The notes under the pieces: model-generated | What the model was told of the DNA's origin: nothing | Database searches by the model: none | Seen by the model: the letters and a program-made list of their open reading frames with translations, nothing else | Translations under genes and position numbers: made by a program | From: Proteus columbae | GTDB taxonomy: Bacteria; Pseudomonadota; Gammaproteobacteria; Enterobacterales; Enterobacteriaceae | Assembly: GCF_009914335.1 (NCBI RefSeq) | Contig: NZ_CP043925.1 | Location: forward strand, 682,001-746,000 | Direction: 5' to 3' | DNA: 64,000 bases | Shown: positions 9,734 to 20,939 of the stretch, in pieces | Numbering within the stretch: the stretch's first letter is position 1 | How the letters are laid out: each line of letters begins with the position of its first letter

Positions 9734-10211
9734 CAGAATGTCTTTTTTAAAGCCTTTATCACTTCTATTCAATCAGTGATAAAGGCTTTTTTGTCCTTTT
9801 TTAATCTTTTTAATATCAATAAAAACTAATATCGTAGCGTTAAATTTTAATATTATTAATTAATGGTAACTTTAAATGACGCTAATATTCAATATTATTG
9901 GTGATAAAATGCACAAATCATATCATGTATATTCGATGATATATGACAGTTATAACTAGACCTGAAAAATAGTTTAGATGATTCTTCTGGTTTTTAGATT
10001 GGCTATTGCCTTTTTTCATTATAAAAGTTTTACTTGTGACCAGTTATCGGCAATTTTTTCTATTTAGCACTTAATTGCTCTACATGAAATGATTATATAT
10101 GGATATTATCCTGAATAATGATGGTATGAGCCTAAATAGATATTGTTGATTTTATGTTGCGCTATATTGGCGCAATTTAACCATTATTGTAACTATATAT
10201 TAACAAAACTT
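9734..10211. other. AT-rich intergenic region between phoR and brnQ
   Basis: Apart from the phoR terminator, this ~480-bp stretch holds only AT-rich sequence that must include the brnQ promoter and leader. I could not place -35/-10 elements with confidence. An imperfect inverted repeat of ATCAT/ATGAT type is present around 9917-9945. No ORF or RNA gene is recognisable. Confidence 0.5.
9749..9792 (+). terminator. phoBR terminator
   Basis: AAAGCCTTTATCACT (9749-9763) pairs with AGTGATAAAGGCTTT (9775-9789) around an 11-nt loop and runs into T6. It ends the phoBR transcript. Confidence 0.95.
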
Positions 10212-11549
10212 ATGGCACATAGATTAACTTCCAGAGATATTCTGGCATTAGGGTTTATGACATTCGCCCTATTTGTTGGCGCTGGCAACATTATTTTTCC
10301 TCCAATGGTGGGGTTACAATCAGGCGAATTTGTTTGGACAGCAGCAATTGGCTTTTTGATCACAGGGGTAGGTTTACCTGTTTTAACAGTAGTCGCATTA
10401 GCAAAAGTCGGTGGTGGTATAGAGGCATTAAGCACACCGATTGGTAAATCAATGGGATTATTATTAGCTATTGTTGCCTATCTTGCTGTTGGACCTCTTT
10501 TCGCAACTCCTCGTACTGCAACGGTCTCTTTTAAAGTGGGTATTGCCCCTTTGGTGGGTGATACAGAAATGTCATTGCTGATTTATAGCATTGCCTATTT
10601 CTTAATTGTGATTGGTATTTCACTTTATCCCGGTAAATTATTAGATAGTGTTGGTCATATTCTTGCGCCTATTAAAATTCTGGCATTAGCAGTATTAGGT
10701 GTGGCTGCGGTGTTTTGGCCTGCTGGTGGCGCGATCCCTGCCACAGATGCTTATCGTGAAATGGCTTTCACTCAAGGTTTTATCAATGGTTATCTCACCA
10801 TGGATACCTTGGGGGCGATGGTTTTTGGTATCGTGATTGTTAATGCTGCCCGCTCTCGTGGAATAGATAACTCTTCATTATTAACACGTTACACTATGTG
10901 GGCGGGTATTATTGCGGGCGTATTATTAACAGCTATTTACTTAAGCTTGTTTAAATTAGGTTCTAGCAGTGGGAGCATTATTCCAGGGGCGCAAGATGGT
11001 GCTGATATTTTACACGCCTATGTTCAGTACACTTTTGGTGACTTCGGTAGCTTCTTCCTTGCTCTACTGATTTTCTTAGCCTGTATGGTGACGGCAGTTG
11101 GTTTAACTTGTGCATGTGCTGAATTTTTTAGCCGTTATTTGCCCATCTCTTACCGTACATTAGTGTTGATTTTAGCGATATTCTCAGCGGTTGTTTCAAA
11201 CTTAGGATTAAGCAAACTTATTGAGTTTTCGATTCCTGTGCTGATTATGATTTATCCACCTTGTATTGTGATTATTTTGATGAGTTTCACTTTACGTCTG
11301 TGGAATAATCCAAGCCGTATTATCGCGCCAGCGATGGCTGTTAGCTTATTTTTCGGTATTTTTGATGCAATAAAAGCCTCTGATTATCTGAAACATTTAT
11401 TACCAGACTGGGCAACTAAATTGCCATTAAGTGAACAGGGATTAGCATGGCTCATTCCCGTAGTGGTGACGATTGTTGTGTGCGGTATTTACGATAAAGT
11501 TGCAGGCTCTCAGAGTAAAAAAGCACTCCAGACGAAAGTGACTAAATAA
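10212..11549 (+). CDS. brnQ: Branched-chain amino acid transporter BrnQ
   Basis: BrnQ is an inner-membrane Na+-coupled (LIVCS family) importer of leucine, isoleucine and valine. About 12 hydrophobic segments are visible. The conserved start [20 protein letters not shown] and [16 protein letters not shown] match the E. coli protein closely, and this fixes the start at 10212 (445 residues). An upstream ATG at 10143 in frame would add 23 residues without family support. No strong Shine-Dalgarno precedes 10212. The gene follows phoBR as in E. coli but has its own long leader, and ends in a tetraloop terminator shared with the convergent ydh operon. Confidence 0.95.
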   Translation: MAHRLTSRDILALGFMTFALFVGAGNIIFPPMVGLQSGEFVWTAAIGFLITGVGLPVLTVVALAKVGGGIEALSTPIGKSMGLLLAIVAYLAVGPLFATPRTATVSFKVGIAPLVGDTEMSLLIYSIAYFLIVIGISLYPGKLLDSVGHILAPIKILALAVLGVAAVFWPAGGAIPATDAYREMAFTQGFINGYLTMDTLGAMVFGIVIVNAARSRGIDNSSLLTRYTMWAGIIAGVLLTAIYLSLFKLGSSSGSIIPGAQDGADILHAYVQYTFGDFGSFFLALLIFLACMVTAVGLTCACAEFFSRYLPISYRTLVLILAIFSAVVSNLGLSKLIEFSIPVLIMIYPPCIVIILMSFTLRLWNNPSRIIAPAMAVSLFFGIFDAIKASDYLKHLLPDWATKLPLSEQGLAWLIPVVVTIVVCGIYDKVAGSQSKKALQTKVTK

Positions 11550-11576
11550 GCGATAAAGCACATTGATTTAAACGTG

Positions 11577-11603
11577 AAAAGGGAAACGAAAGTTTCCCTT
11601 TTT
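11577..11603 (+). terminator. Terminator between brnQ and ydhT
   Basis: AAAAGGGAAAC (11577-11587) pairs with GTTTCCCTTTT (11592-11602) around a GAAA tetraloop. A/T runs on both sides allow bidirectional termination of brnQ and the convergent ydh operon. Confidence 0.9.
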
Positions 11604-11617
11604 GTTGGAATAACTCA

Positions 11618-12586
11618 TTAATTTTGATCTGTAGAATACTGTTTTTCTGCCACGGGCTGTTGGTTTTCATCTAAGTAATAATGAACTCCAGCAACAATAT
11701 CATCTTCACCTTCATAGAAGATTTTAAAGCGAGTACGATTGCCATCATGATAAGCAATAACTGCACTGCCGCCTTTTCCTAAGCAGAATTGATGGAGGCT
11801 ACCTGTTGAGATACAAATACTGTCGTCGCCAGATACCGTGACTTTACAATTATCACCAGTATTAATCGCGACAGAGTTTTGTCCGATTACGTTGATTTGT
11901 GCTAAATCACCTGTGTTAGTGACTTTTGCTCGATCTTGCGAGGCAGTAATAAAATTACGCATGCCGCTGTTTGCGATATGAACACCATTACCAGAGGCAT
12001 AAATTTTGACATCATTGCCACTATTACAAATGCGAGAGCGTCCACCTAAGCTGCCAATACGACATTGATTACCCGTATTACATACTTTTCCTGCAAAACC
12101 CGTATTCATCAATTGATTACTATAACCTGTGTTGGCAATGCTGTTTTCATCGCCAGAAAAAGCCACAATGTTATTACTCCCACACAAAGCAAGATCGGTA
12201 CTTAATTGCTGACTTTTTAAGATCAATTGATGCCATTCGGTAGAAAATTGAATATTTTCAGATGTTGGCAAAGTATTGTGATATGGCAGGCGTTGTAATG
12301 ACACGCCTTGCTGTTGTTCATCGCCGAGCAGGAACAAGATGTTTTCCATGACTTCTTGTTCCTGTTTGGCAAAGGATGTTTCACTAAAATGACGTAAATA
12401 AATATATTGAATAAAGCTCTCTATCCACTGTGTACGGCGCTGTTTTATTAACTCACTATGGATAGCACTGTAAGTGCCTCCATCAGGAAAATAACGCAAA
12501 AACCAACGATAAAGCGAAGTTGAAACATGCAGTTGTCGTAAGTCTTCTTTTGTTAATGTGATATTTTCCTTTGAAGGGACTGACAT
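11618..12586 (-). CDS. ydhT: YdhT, nonapeptide-repeat protein of the ydh operon
   Basis: This 322-residue protein of unknown function is the last gene of the ydhYVWXUT operon and is called by position. The N-terminal ~130 residues look helical. Residues ~136-270 form about 15 tandem nine-residue repeats with no gap: Gly at position 1, a hydrophobic residue at 6, and often N/A at 8 and S/T at 9 (for example GDENSIANT, GYSNQLMNT, GFAGKVCNT). Such strict short periodicity suggests a beta-solenoid. No signal peptide is evident. A scaffold or assembly role for the redox complex is inference. The start ATG at 12586 has AGGAG upstream. Confidence 0.85.
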   Translation of the reverse strand: MSVPSKENITLTKEDLRQLHVSTSLYRWFLRYFPDGGTYSAIHSELIKQRRTQWIESFIQYIYLRHFSETSFAKQEQEVMENILFLLGDEQQQGVSLQRLPYHNTLPTSENIQFSTEWHQLILKSQQLSTDLALCGSNNIVAFSGDENSIANTGYSNQLMNTGFAGKVCNTGNQCRIGSLGGRSRICNSGNDVKIYASGNGVHIANSGMRNFITASQDRAKVTNTGDLAQINVIGQNSVAINTGDNCKVTVSGDDSICISTGSLHQFCLGKGGSAVIAYHDGNRTRFKIFYEGEDDIVAGVHYYLDENQQPVAEKQYSTDQN

Positions 12587-12611
12587 ATAAGCTCCTTAAT
12601 CCATGTATCAA

Positions 12612-13409
12612 TTAGTGTCTATGGTAACCGTCAACCATACTGCGAAATGTTTGGAATGGGGTTCTGCCTGTCGTACACAGATACAGGTGACCAAGAATAA
12701 AAAAGACACTACATACGGCTAATACTTGGTGTGCGATCAATAGCCATGCTTTAAACATTACAGCATCAGCAGGAATAAATGCTGGGTTTTGCAGTAAAAC
12801 ACCCGTTATTAAAAGCAATGGAACTAATGCATACATCACACCTAAATAAGCCATTTGTTGCAGTGGATTAAATTTAACATTCGGTGTTGCTGGGAAGGGG
12901 TGATCTTCGCCTTTGATAATGCCGTAGAGGTAAAAACGAACTTGCATTAAGGTGCGTTGTAACCAATTTTTGCCATCAATGCGGTAAAACTTGCCATTAC
13001 CACCAACAAGGTTAATCAGTACGAAGGATAACCAGCAAACTAATAGCAGATAACCACAGATTTCATGCACGCTAACTAATAATGCTGTATCGTGTGCAGA
13101 AAGTAGGGCGAAATGGTTAATGCCACCACTGAGAAGCAACAGAATAAATAAAGAGGCATTACTCCAGTGCCACAAACGCACTGCTTTAGAGTAAAGATAG
13201 AGCTTCTCTTCTTTATGAGACTCACCGTGTGGTGTGGCAAAGCGATAACGCAAGAAGCCATGCAGTGCGAGAACAAGCAACATCCCCACTAAGAGCACAC
13301 CTGCAACAATTAACCAAAGTGGTAAATAGTCAGGCGTATAGATTAAGACATACTCTTTTAGTGAGGCTTGAAATTGCTCGGCATTTGGCATGATATTAAC
13401 TGCACTCAT
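12612..13409 (-). CDS. ydhU: YdhU, membrane cytochrome b-type subunit
   Basis: This 265-residue integral membrane protein has about five hydrophobic segments and histidines in them (for example VRLWHWSNASLF, VHEICGYLLLV, LIAHQVLAVC, FILGHLYLC), the pattern of a diheme cytochrome b561/PhsC-like subunit. It would connect the quinone pool with the periplasmic or cytoplasmic iron-sulfur proteins of the operon. Its ATG overlaps the ydhX stop by 4 bp (ATGA), implying translational coupling. Electron donor and acceptor are not known. Confidence 0.9.
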   Translation of the reverse strand: MSAVNIMPNAEQFQASLKEYVLIYTPDYLPLWLIVAGVLLVGMLLVLALHGFLRYRFATPHGESHKEEKLYLYSKAVRLWHWSNASLFILLLLSGGINHFALLSAHDTALLVSVHEICGYLLLVCWLSFVLINLVGGNGKFYRIDGKNWLQRTLMQVRFYLYGIIKGEDHPFPATPNVKFNPLQQMAYLGVMYALVPLLLITGVLLQNPAFIPADAVMFKAWLLIAHQVLAVCSVFFILGHLYLCTTGRTPFQTFRSMVDGYHRH

Positions 13410-14077
13410 ACTTTACCCTCCTCTTGAGAATGAGGCCCTACACGACGATAGAGATGTGGTTTTCCTACGCCATCGAGTTGATAGATATAGTAATCATGTG
13501 TTTTGAGCCATTCTTGAATTTGAGGGCTGTCTTCTCTACCAAATAACAAGGCATTTTGTGGACAAGCGCTCACACAAATCGGTGGGAAACCTTTTTGTAA
13601 TCGAGACTCAAGACAAAAATCACATTTATCAGCAACATGTGTCACAGGGTTAAGATAACGGACTTGGTATGGGCATGCCGATATACAATAGCTACAACCA
13701 ATACATTTCTCTTTATTAACACGAACAATGCCATTGGTTTCATCACGCCAAGAAGCACCCGTAGGACAAACTGGGATACAAGGGGCGTCTTCACATTGCT
13801 GGCAAGAGTGTCTAAAGAAATGGTATTTATCGTTATCTTCTTTGAGGCTTAATGGAATATGAGCAATATCCATTCGAGCCATTCCATTGGGTACTTTATT
13901 TAATCGACGACATGCAGTGGCACAGATATTACAGCCATTACAGAGCGTCTCATCGTGGATCATGGCATAGCGGATAGGTTTTTTTTCTGCAGTTGCTGCA
14001 AGCGCACTTCCTAGTGGCGCACTGAAAAAAATGACCGATCCCATACCTGCTACAAATTTACGGCGAGAAACACGCAT
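13406..14077 (-). CDS. ydhX: YdhX, Tat-exported 4Fe-4S ferredoxin-type protein
   Basis: This 223-residue protein begins MRVSRRKFVAGMG, a twin-arginine motif followed by a hydrophobic stretch ending in ALA, so it is predicted to be exported folded by the Tat system. The mature part has four cysteine clusters (CNGCNICATAC, CQQCEDAPCIPVC, CIGCSYCISAC and CDFCLE...CVSAC), enough for four [4Fe-4S] clusters as in the NrfC/HybA/DmsB family. With YdhU it forms a plausible electron-transfer pair at the outer face of the inner membrane. It overlaps ydhU by 4 bp. Confidence 0.93.
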   Translation of the reverse strand: MRVSRRKFVAGMGSVIFFSAPLGSALAATAEKKPIRYAMIHDETLCNGCNICATACRRLNKVPNGMARMDIAHIPLSLKEDNDKYHFFRHSCQQCEDAPCIPVCPTGASWRDETNGIVRVNKEKCIGCSYCISACPYQVRYLNPVTHVADKCDFCLESRLQKGFPPICVSACPQNALLFGREDSPQIQEWLKTHDYYIYQLDGVGKPHLYRRVGPHSQEEGKV

Positions 14078-14143
14078 TATTTTTGCTCCTCAGTCTGATG
14101 ATGTTGTAATACCCACATCGAATTTCGTTGATAAGGTGGAACG

Positions 14144-14860
14144 TTAAGGATTTTCATGTTGTTCTACCTCAATCCATTCAGTTAAGCCTCGTGCTTTGCC
14201 GTAACTCATTAACGTATTGCTAAAGAGATAAGGGGCATCGTTGGACGCTAAAACTTGCTGAATATCCTGAAAATCAGGGTGAGTTTTCATCAGTGTCAGT
14301 GCATCTTCAATCTCTGAAGCCGTGTACTGAAAAGGTTCAGACATCAACATGCTTTGTTTCAATGGTCGAGGATAGGTTTCACATTCAAAACGAACCACAC
14401 CTGCAATTGCTGTACAAATATCCGCATAGCGGTTTAGTAATTGCAGTTGTGCGAAGTTATCTGACATAAATTCATCTGAGTAGAAATAATCCTCGCCATT
14501 GAGACTTAAATGGGCGATATCAATAAACTCGTCGCTCTTTAACGCGGTTTCTAACTGCGCAATATCTTCTTCTGTCAGAGAATAGGGCGCATCATACAGC
14601 GTTGAAATTGCTAATAGTTCACCTTCTTTTGAACATTGACGTATCGCATTCGCTAGATGTTGTTCGGCAGATAATTCTGCTATCTCTGCAACGGGCTCTT
14701 CTACGATATCCGTTGAGGTGTTAGCACTACGTCCAACACCGGTTTCTGATAGTGGCAGTAACCAACGGCGACGAGAAATATCAGGCTGCTCTAAAGCAAT
14801 ATCTGCATCATCAGCGATATCTTGTGGTATAGAAGCCGATGCACTTTGTTCTATCATCAT
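14144..14860 (-). CDS. ydhW: YdhW, uncharacterised protein of the ydh operon
   Basis: This 238-residue acidic, apparently soluble protein lies between ydhV and ydhX and is assigned by position and resemblance to E. coli YdhW. It contains no cysteine motifs for metal clusters. Two similar segments, 'APYSLTEEDIAQLETALKS...' and 'EPFQYTASEIEDALTLMKT...', suggest an internal duplication of an ~80-residue helical unit. Function is unknown; a chaperone or maturation role is conceivable from the context. The start could be either of two adjacent ATG codons; SD AAGGAG precedes them. Confidence 0.85.
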   Translation of the reverse strand: MMIEQSASASIPQDIADDADIALEQPDISRRRWLLPLSETGVGRSANTSTDIVEEPVAEIAELSAEQHLANAIRQCSKEGELLAISTLYDAPYSLTEEDIAQLETALKSDEFIDIAHLSLNGEDYFYSDEFMSDNFAQLQLLNRYADICTAIAGVVRFECETYPRPLKQSMLMSEPFQYTASEIEDALTLMKTHPDFQDIQQVLASNDAPYLFSNTLMSYGKARGLTEWIEVEQHENP

Positions 14861-14879
14861 GATCTCCTTCTTTTACCTA

Positions 14880-17009
<2,130 letters not shown>

Positions 17010-17034
17010 TCAGTGATGTGATTGTCTGGATTTA

Positions 17035-17664
17035 TTAAACAGTAATTTCTTTCCATTCAATGATTTGCAGAGCACCTGTTGGGCACGCTGATGCACACTC
17101 ACCACATAAATTACATTTGCCGGATTTTTTAGTTTGTGGGTTGACGGTTGCCATCATCCACGGACAAGCTGTTGTACAGGCGGCACAACCAATACAACGA
17201 CGTGTATCAACGACAATACAGCCGAACTCTTCTTGATAACGGATAGCTTTGACTGGGCAGACCTTCATACATTCAGGATCTTTACATTGGCGGCATGTAT
17301 CCGTTGTAAAGTTCAAATCGCCATAAAGCCCCCCACCAGAGCCAATACCTTTATCACCAAAATAAAAGTGACGATGGATTTTGGTACGTGAGAAGAATGA
17401 TCCAACGCTTCCATCATTCCATGTTGTACATGCTGTTTCGCAACGGTGGCATCCTGTGCAACGCGCTCTATTTGTGACTAAAACGCCTTTAGGTGTTGTG
17501 GTTAATTGAATTATTCCGCTGTCTATTTCTTCTTGCTTACAACCTAAAAGAGAAAGCAATGCGGGTGCTATCGTGATCCCTGCAAGCCCTTTACCGGATA
17601 TTCGCAGAAACTCTAGTCTTGATAGCCCAATATCTAATATTGGACGATGATGTGTATCAGACAT
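17035..17664 (-). CDS. ydhY: YdhY, 4Fe-4S ferredoxin-type protein
   Basis: This 209-residue protein is the first gene of ydhYVWXUT. Four ferredoxin-type cysteine clusters are visible (CTGCHRCETAC, CRQCKDPECMKVC, CIGCAACTTAC and CNLCGECASAC), for up to four [4Fe-4S] clusters. The N-terminus SRLEFLRISGKGLAG followed by a hydrophobic stretch looks like a degenerate Tat signal lacking the RR pair, so it probably stays in the cytoplasm next to YdhV. In E. coli the operon is induced by FNR and repressed by NarL; an FNR-like site lies far upstream here. GGAGATAAATATTA precedes the ATG. Confidence 0.93.
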   Translation of the reverse strand: MSDTHHRPILDIGLSRLEFLRISGKGLAGITIAPALLSLLGCKQEEIDSGIIQLTTTPKGVLVTNRARCTGCHRCETACTTWNDGSVGSFFSRTKIHRHFYFGDKGIGSGGGLYGDLNFTTDTCRQCKDPECMKVCPVKAIRYQEEFGCIVVDTRRCIGCAACTTACPWMMATVNPQTKKSGKCNLCGECASACPTGALQIIEWKEITV

Positions 17665-17926
17665 TAATATTTATCTCCGCTTAACTAATTTTATTAAGAA
17701 ATAAGTTGTGATGATAAATTCTTTATTTACCCGCTTGCCTTATCGTTATATAAAAAATATAATAACGGTATCGTTAGTAGATAAATTATAGATTTCAACT
17801 CTTTTTATGATTAAAAAACACGTTGTAAGAAAATGTTAAATATTTGTATTTACAATGTGTTATATCATTTTTTTTACGTATTTTTATTATCCTTTCTGAT
17901 AGTGTGGTTATTAAAAAATTTATTCT

Positions 17927-17940
17927 GTGATTACTATCAT
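17927..17940. promoter_or_regulatory. FNR-like (or CRP-like) site upstream of ydhY
   Basis: GTGAT-tact-ATCAT matches the FNR consensus TTGAT-N4-ATCAA in 8 of 10 positions including the whole TGAT/ATCA core. The same bases also fit TGTGA-N6-TCACA for CRP in 9 of 10. It lies about 263 bp before the ydhY start, which is far for direct activation unless the leader is long. Confidence 0.3.
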
Positions 17941-18216
17941 AGAAATAAAAACAATTCGTGTTATTTAATTTGTTTAATTAAATGATTATTATTTTTATCT
18001 GTAATTACGAAAGAGAATAACTACTATTTATATATATTCTATTATTGAAATTAAATTAAAGGTGATTTGTTCTTGTATTTTATTTGATATTATTATTTTA
18101 ATAATAAATTGATATTCGATATTAATTATCGATTAAATGAAATGTGAGTTTTGATTATTATTAATAGCTGTAAATATGAATAAATTGTAAAACCATGACT
18201 AGATCATTTTTATAAA

Positions 18217-18253
18217 AAAAGAAACCTTATCTAATTAAGAGAAGGTTTCTTTT
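18217..18253 (-). terminator. ggt terminator
   Basis: AAAAGAAACCTT (18217-18228) pairs with AAGGTTTCTTTT (18242-18253). On the minus strand it follows ggt and runs into a T tract at 18214-18220. Confidence 0.9.
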
Positions 18254-18279
18254 GTTTGTTTTATCATTTGGTTTTATGG

Positions 18280-20040
18280 TTAGTAACCCACTGCTTTACC
18301 CGCAGGGCGGCGCACATCATTTGATCCATAAATATAACCTTCACGCACTGCTCCAGAAACAGCAGAATCGTTGCCTGATGAAGTTGGGATCACGCCTTCT
18401 TCTCCGGGGAGTCCAACCATAATCAATTCAGCAGCTCCCCATGGGGTTTGTTCTACCATTTTATATCCCATGGCAGAAAGTTTTTCTAACGTGTCTTTTG
18501 ATAACCCTCGTTGTTCATAATAAACCTCATCAGGTAGCCATTGATGATGAATACGAGGGCTATTAACGGCTTCTTGCGGTGGCATACCAAACTCAATGAT
18601 ATTAAGTGCTGTTTGTAAGGTGATTGAGATAATTCGTGAGCCTCCTGGTGATCCTAATATTAAGAAAGGTTTACCTTCTTTCGTCACAATGGTTGGGCTC
18701 ATTGATGATAATGGGCGTTTTAATGGGGCAATGCTATTACGTTCACCTTGTACTAAGCCATAGAGATTTTTCTCGCCAACTTTGGTTGTAAAATCATCCA
18801 TTTCATTATTGAGGAAAAAACCTGTTCCAGGCGCAATAACAACGGCACCGAAACGACCATTTATAGTATAAGTGGTTGAAACTGCGTTACCATTTTTATC
18901 TATAACTGAGTAGTGTGTTGTTTCAGGGCTTTCATGAGGTGCAATACCAGGTTGTACATTTTCTGATGGAGTGGCTTTATTGGGTTTTATTTGTTGGCGA
19001 ATTTCAGTGGCATAAGTTTTACTGAGTAACCTTTCTGTTGGATTATTAATAAATTGAGGATCGCCAAGAAAAGTGTTTCTGTCCATATAAGCATGACGCA
19101 TTGCTTCCGTTAGTGTATGAACATATTCAGCTGAATTAAAGCCCATCGATTTAAGATCATAGCCTTCCAAAATATTCAATGTTTGGCAGATAGTGACTCC
19201 GCCTGAGCTGGGTGGTGGTGCAGAAATAAATTCATAACCCCGATAAGTACAGGTGATAGGTTTGGTCTCGGTGATAGTGAAGTTTGCGAAATCATCTTTA
19301 GTTAGCATTCCCTTATGCTGTTTTGAGGCTTCTTCTACTTTTTTAGGAATTTCACCTTGATAAAAAGCCTCTGCACCTTGCTCTGCAATAAGCTCAAGCG
19401 TATTGGCTAAGTCAGTCTGAATTAAGCGATCACCAGGTTGCCATGGTGTTCCATCTGGTTTTAAGAAAATTTTTGCCGATTCAGGATCTTGTTTAAAGCG
19501 CTCTGTTGTTGTTTCTAATACATCGGTATCAGCACGCGTTAAAATATAGCCTTCTCTTGCAAGTTTAATCGCAGGTGCCATCACTTCTTGGCGTGAAAGG
19601 GTGCCGTATTTTTCTAATGCAGCATCAAGCCCTTTTACCGTACCAGGTACACCTGAAGCGAGATAGCCATATAAACTGGCACCTTTAATTAAGTTACCCT
19701 CTTTATCTAAATACATATTTTTAGACGCTGCGGCAGGCGCGGTTTCCCTGAAATTAATAAAGGTATTTGTGCCATCAGCAAGGTGTATTGTCATAAAACC
19801 ACCGCCACCAATATTACCGCAGCAGGCATTCACGACAGCTTGTGCATAACCAACTGCAACGGCGGCATCAATCGCATTCCCCCCTTTTTGTAAAATATCA
19901 TTCCCGACTTGTGATGCTAAATGTTGAGAAGAGACAATCATACCATGTTGTGCTTCAACCGCGGGTTCATAGGCAGCATAAAGTGAATGTGAAAAAAGGG
20001 CGGTGAGTAACAGCAGGTGAGTCTTTTTTATAGTAATCAT
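18280..20040 (-). CDS. ggt: Gamma-glutamyltranspeptidase
   Basis: This periplasmic N-terminal-nucleophile hydrolase cleaves gamma-glutamyl bonds of glutathione and transfers the glutamyl group. Signal peptide: a basic start, LLLLTALFSHSLYA, cleavage near AYA/AYEP. The autoprocessing nucleophile is the first Thr of TTHYSV (about T374), which starts the small subunit. Substrate residues are in GRFGA, NNEMDDF and SSMSP, and the GGSR oxyanion-type loop is in LGSPGGSRII. The start was chosen as the ATG at 20040 (586 residues), because the AUG at 20052 lies inside the sequence ATGGAGATA that provides the ribosome-binding site. It stands alone, with its own terminator. Confidence 0.95.
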   Translation of the reverse strand: MITIKKTHLLLLTALFSHSLYAAYEPAVEAQHGMIVSSQHLASQVGNDILQKGGNAIDAAVAVGYAQAVVNACCGNIGGGGFMTIHLADGTNTFINFRETAPAAASKNMYLDKEGNLIKGASLYGYLASGVPGTVKGLDAALEKYGTLSRQEVMAPAIKLAREGYILTRADTDVLETTTERFKQDPESAKIFLKPDGTPWQPGDRLIQTDLANTLELIAEQGAEAFYQGEIPKKVEEASKQHKGMLTKDDFANFTITETKPITCTYRGYEFISAPPPSSGGVTICQTLNILEGYDLKSMGFNSAEYVHTLTEAMRHAYMDRNTFLGDPQFINNPTERLLSKTYATEIRQQIKPNKATPSENVQPGIAPHESPETTHYSVIDKNGNAVSTTYTINGRFGAVVIAPGTGFFLNNEMDDFTTKVGEKNLYGLVQGERNSIAPLKRPLSSMSPTIVTKEGKPFLILGSPGGSRIISITLQTALNIIEFGMPPQEAVNSPRIHHQWLPDEVYYEQRGLSKDTLEKLSAMGYKMVEQTPWGAAELIMVGLPGEEGVIPTSSGNDSAVSGAVREGYIYGSNDVRRPAGKAVGY

Positions 20041-20288
20041 TATTATCTCCATTTATAACAGGGAGTTATATTTAATAAATACAAATATAGAGTTTTACGC
20101 TGTTATTAATGTGAATTAACAATTGCGTAACAATAAGTATAGAGAGAGGTTATTGGTGATGAGAATTTTTTTTGATGTGATGATCACAAAACTATCTTTA
20201 AGCAGGTAAACAATAAGCTTGAGTATAACTAATTGCAGTAATAAATAGAGTTGATAATAAATAAATAGATAAGCGCTGAATAAACAAA

Positions 20289-20312
20289 AAAAGCCTGTTT
20301 TCACAGGCTTTT
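20289..20312 (-). terminator. Peroxiredoxin gene terminator
   Basis: AAAAGCCTGT (20289-20298) pairs with ACAGGCTTTT (20303-20312) around a 4-nt loop. The minus-strand transcript then runs into a T tract (A-run at 20285-20292). It lies 25 bp past the peroxiredoxin stop. Confidence 0.9.
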
Positions 20313-20336
20313 AGAAAATAGTAGCTTACTGAAATA

Positions 20337-20939
20337 TTACAGTTTGCCAGAGTTTGCTTTCAGGTATTTAGCAACGCCGTCTGGAGATGCGCCCATACCT
20401 TCTTGACCTTTTTCCCACTGTGCAGGGCAAACTTCACCGTGTTCTTCGTGGAATTGCAGTGCGTCAACCATACGGATCATTTCATCGATATTACGACCAA
20501 GTGGCAGATCGTTAACGACTTGGTGACGAACAACACCTTCTTTGTCAATTAGGAATGAACCACGCAGAGCAACGCCTGCTTCTGGGTGTTCGATGCCGTA
20601 AGCTTTGATGATGTCATGTTTGATATCAGCAACCATTGGGTATTTAACTTCACCAATACCGCCATCATCAATTGGGGTTTTACGCCATGCGTTATGAACG
20701 AATTCAGAGTCCATAGAAACACCGATGATTTCAACGCCACGTTTTTTGAATTCTTCAAAACGGTGATCAAATGCAATCAGCTCTGAAGGGCAAACAAATG
20801 TGAAATCCATTGGCCAGAAGAAAATAACGGCAGGTTTGCCTTTGATAAATGAATGCAGGTTGAAATCATTAACGATTTCGCCATTACCTAAAACGGCAGC
20901 AGCTGTGAAATCAGGGGCTTTGCGAGTAACCAGAACCAT
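20337..20939 (-). CDS. 2-Cys peroxiredoxin (AhpC/TSA family)
   Basis: This 200-residue thiol peroxidase reduces hydrogen peroxide and organic peroxides. Peroxidatic Cys50 lies in FTFVCPSE, resolving Cys171 in EVCPAQW, and the conserved Pro/Thr sit in WPMDFTFVC. The C-terminal tail after Cys171, with GMGASPDGVAKYL, includes the extended region linked to sensitivity to overoxidation. It is closer to the thioredoxin-dependent peroxiredoxins of Yersinia and Vibrio than to E. coli AhpC, and no ahpF is adjacent. The start at 20939 is fixed by AGGAG eight bases upstream; an earlier in-frame ATG would add 26 unsupported residues. An OxyR-type half-site lies ~230 bp upstream. Confidence 0.93.
   Translation of the reverse strand: MVLVTRKAPDFTAAAVLGNGEIVNDFNLHSFIKGKPAVIFFWPMDFTFVCPSELIAFDHRFEEFKKRGVEIIGVSMDSEFVHNAWRKTPIDDGGIGEVKYPMVADIKHDIIKAYGIEHPEAGVALRGSFLIDKEGVVRHQVVNDLPLGRNIDEMIRMVDALQFHEEHGEVCPAQWEKGQEGMGASPDGVAKYLKANSGKL

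Larger units (their letters stand above)
17665..18279. other. Very AT-rich ydhY upstream region
   Basis: This 615-bp stretch between the ggt terminator and ydhY is extremely AT-rich, with no ORF. It contains a 6-bp inverted repeat CGTTAT/ATAACG at 17744-17767 and the FNR/CRP-like element at 17927-17940. Such long AT-rich leaders are typical of H-NS-bound, anaerobically regulated promoters; that is inference. Confidence 0.5.

Noticed and set aside
12061-12190. Repetitive DNA in ydhT as a nucleotide-level repeat or CRISPR-like array
   Set aside because: The periodicity is in the protein (9 residues); codons vary between units, so it is not a DNA repeat.
20116-20304. 62-codon hydrophobic ORF between ggt and the peroxiredoxin gene
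   Set aside because: It starts within the ggt leader, ends inside the terminator region and is low-complexity AT-rich sequence.
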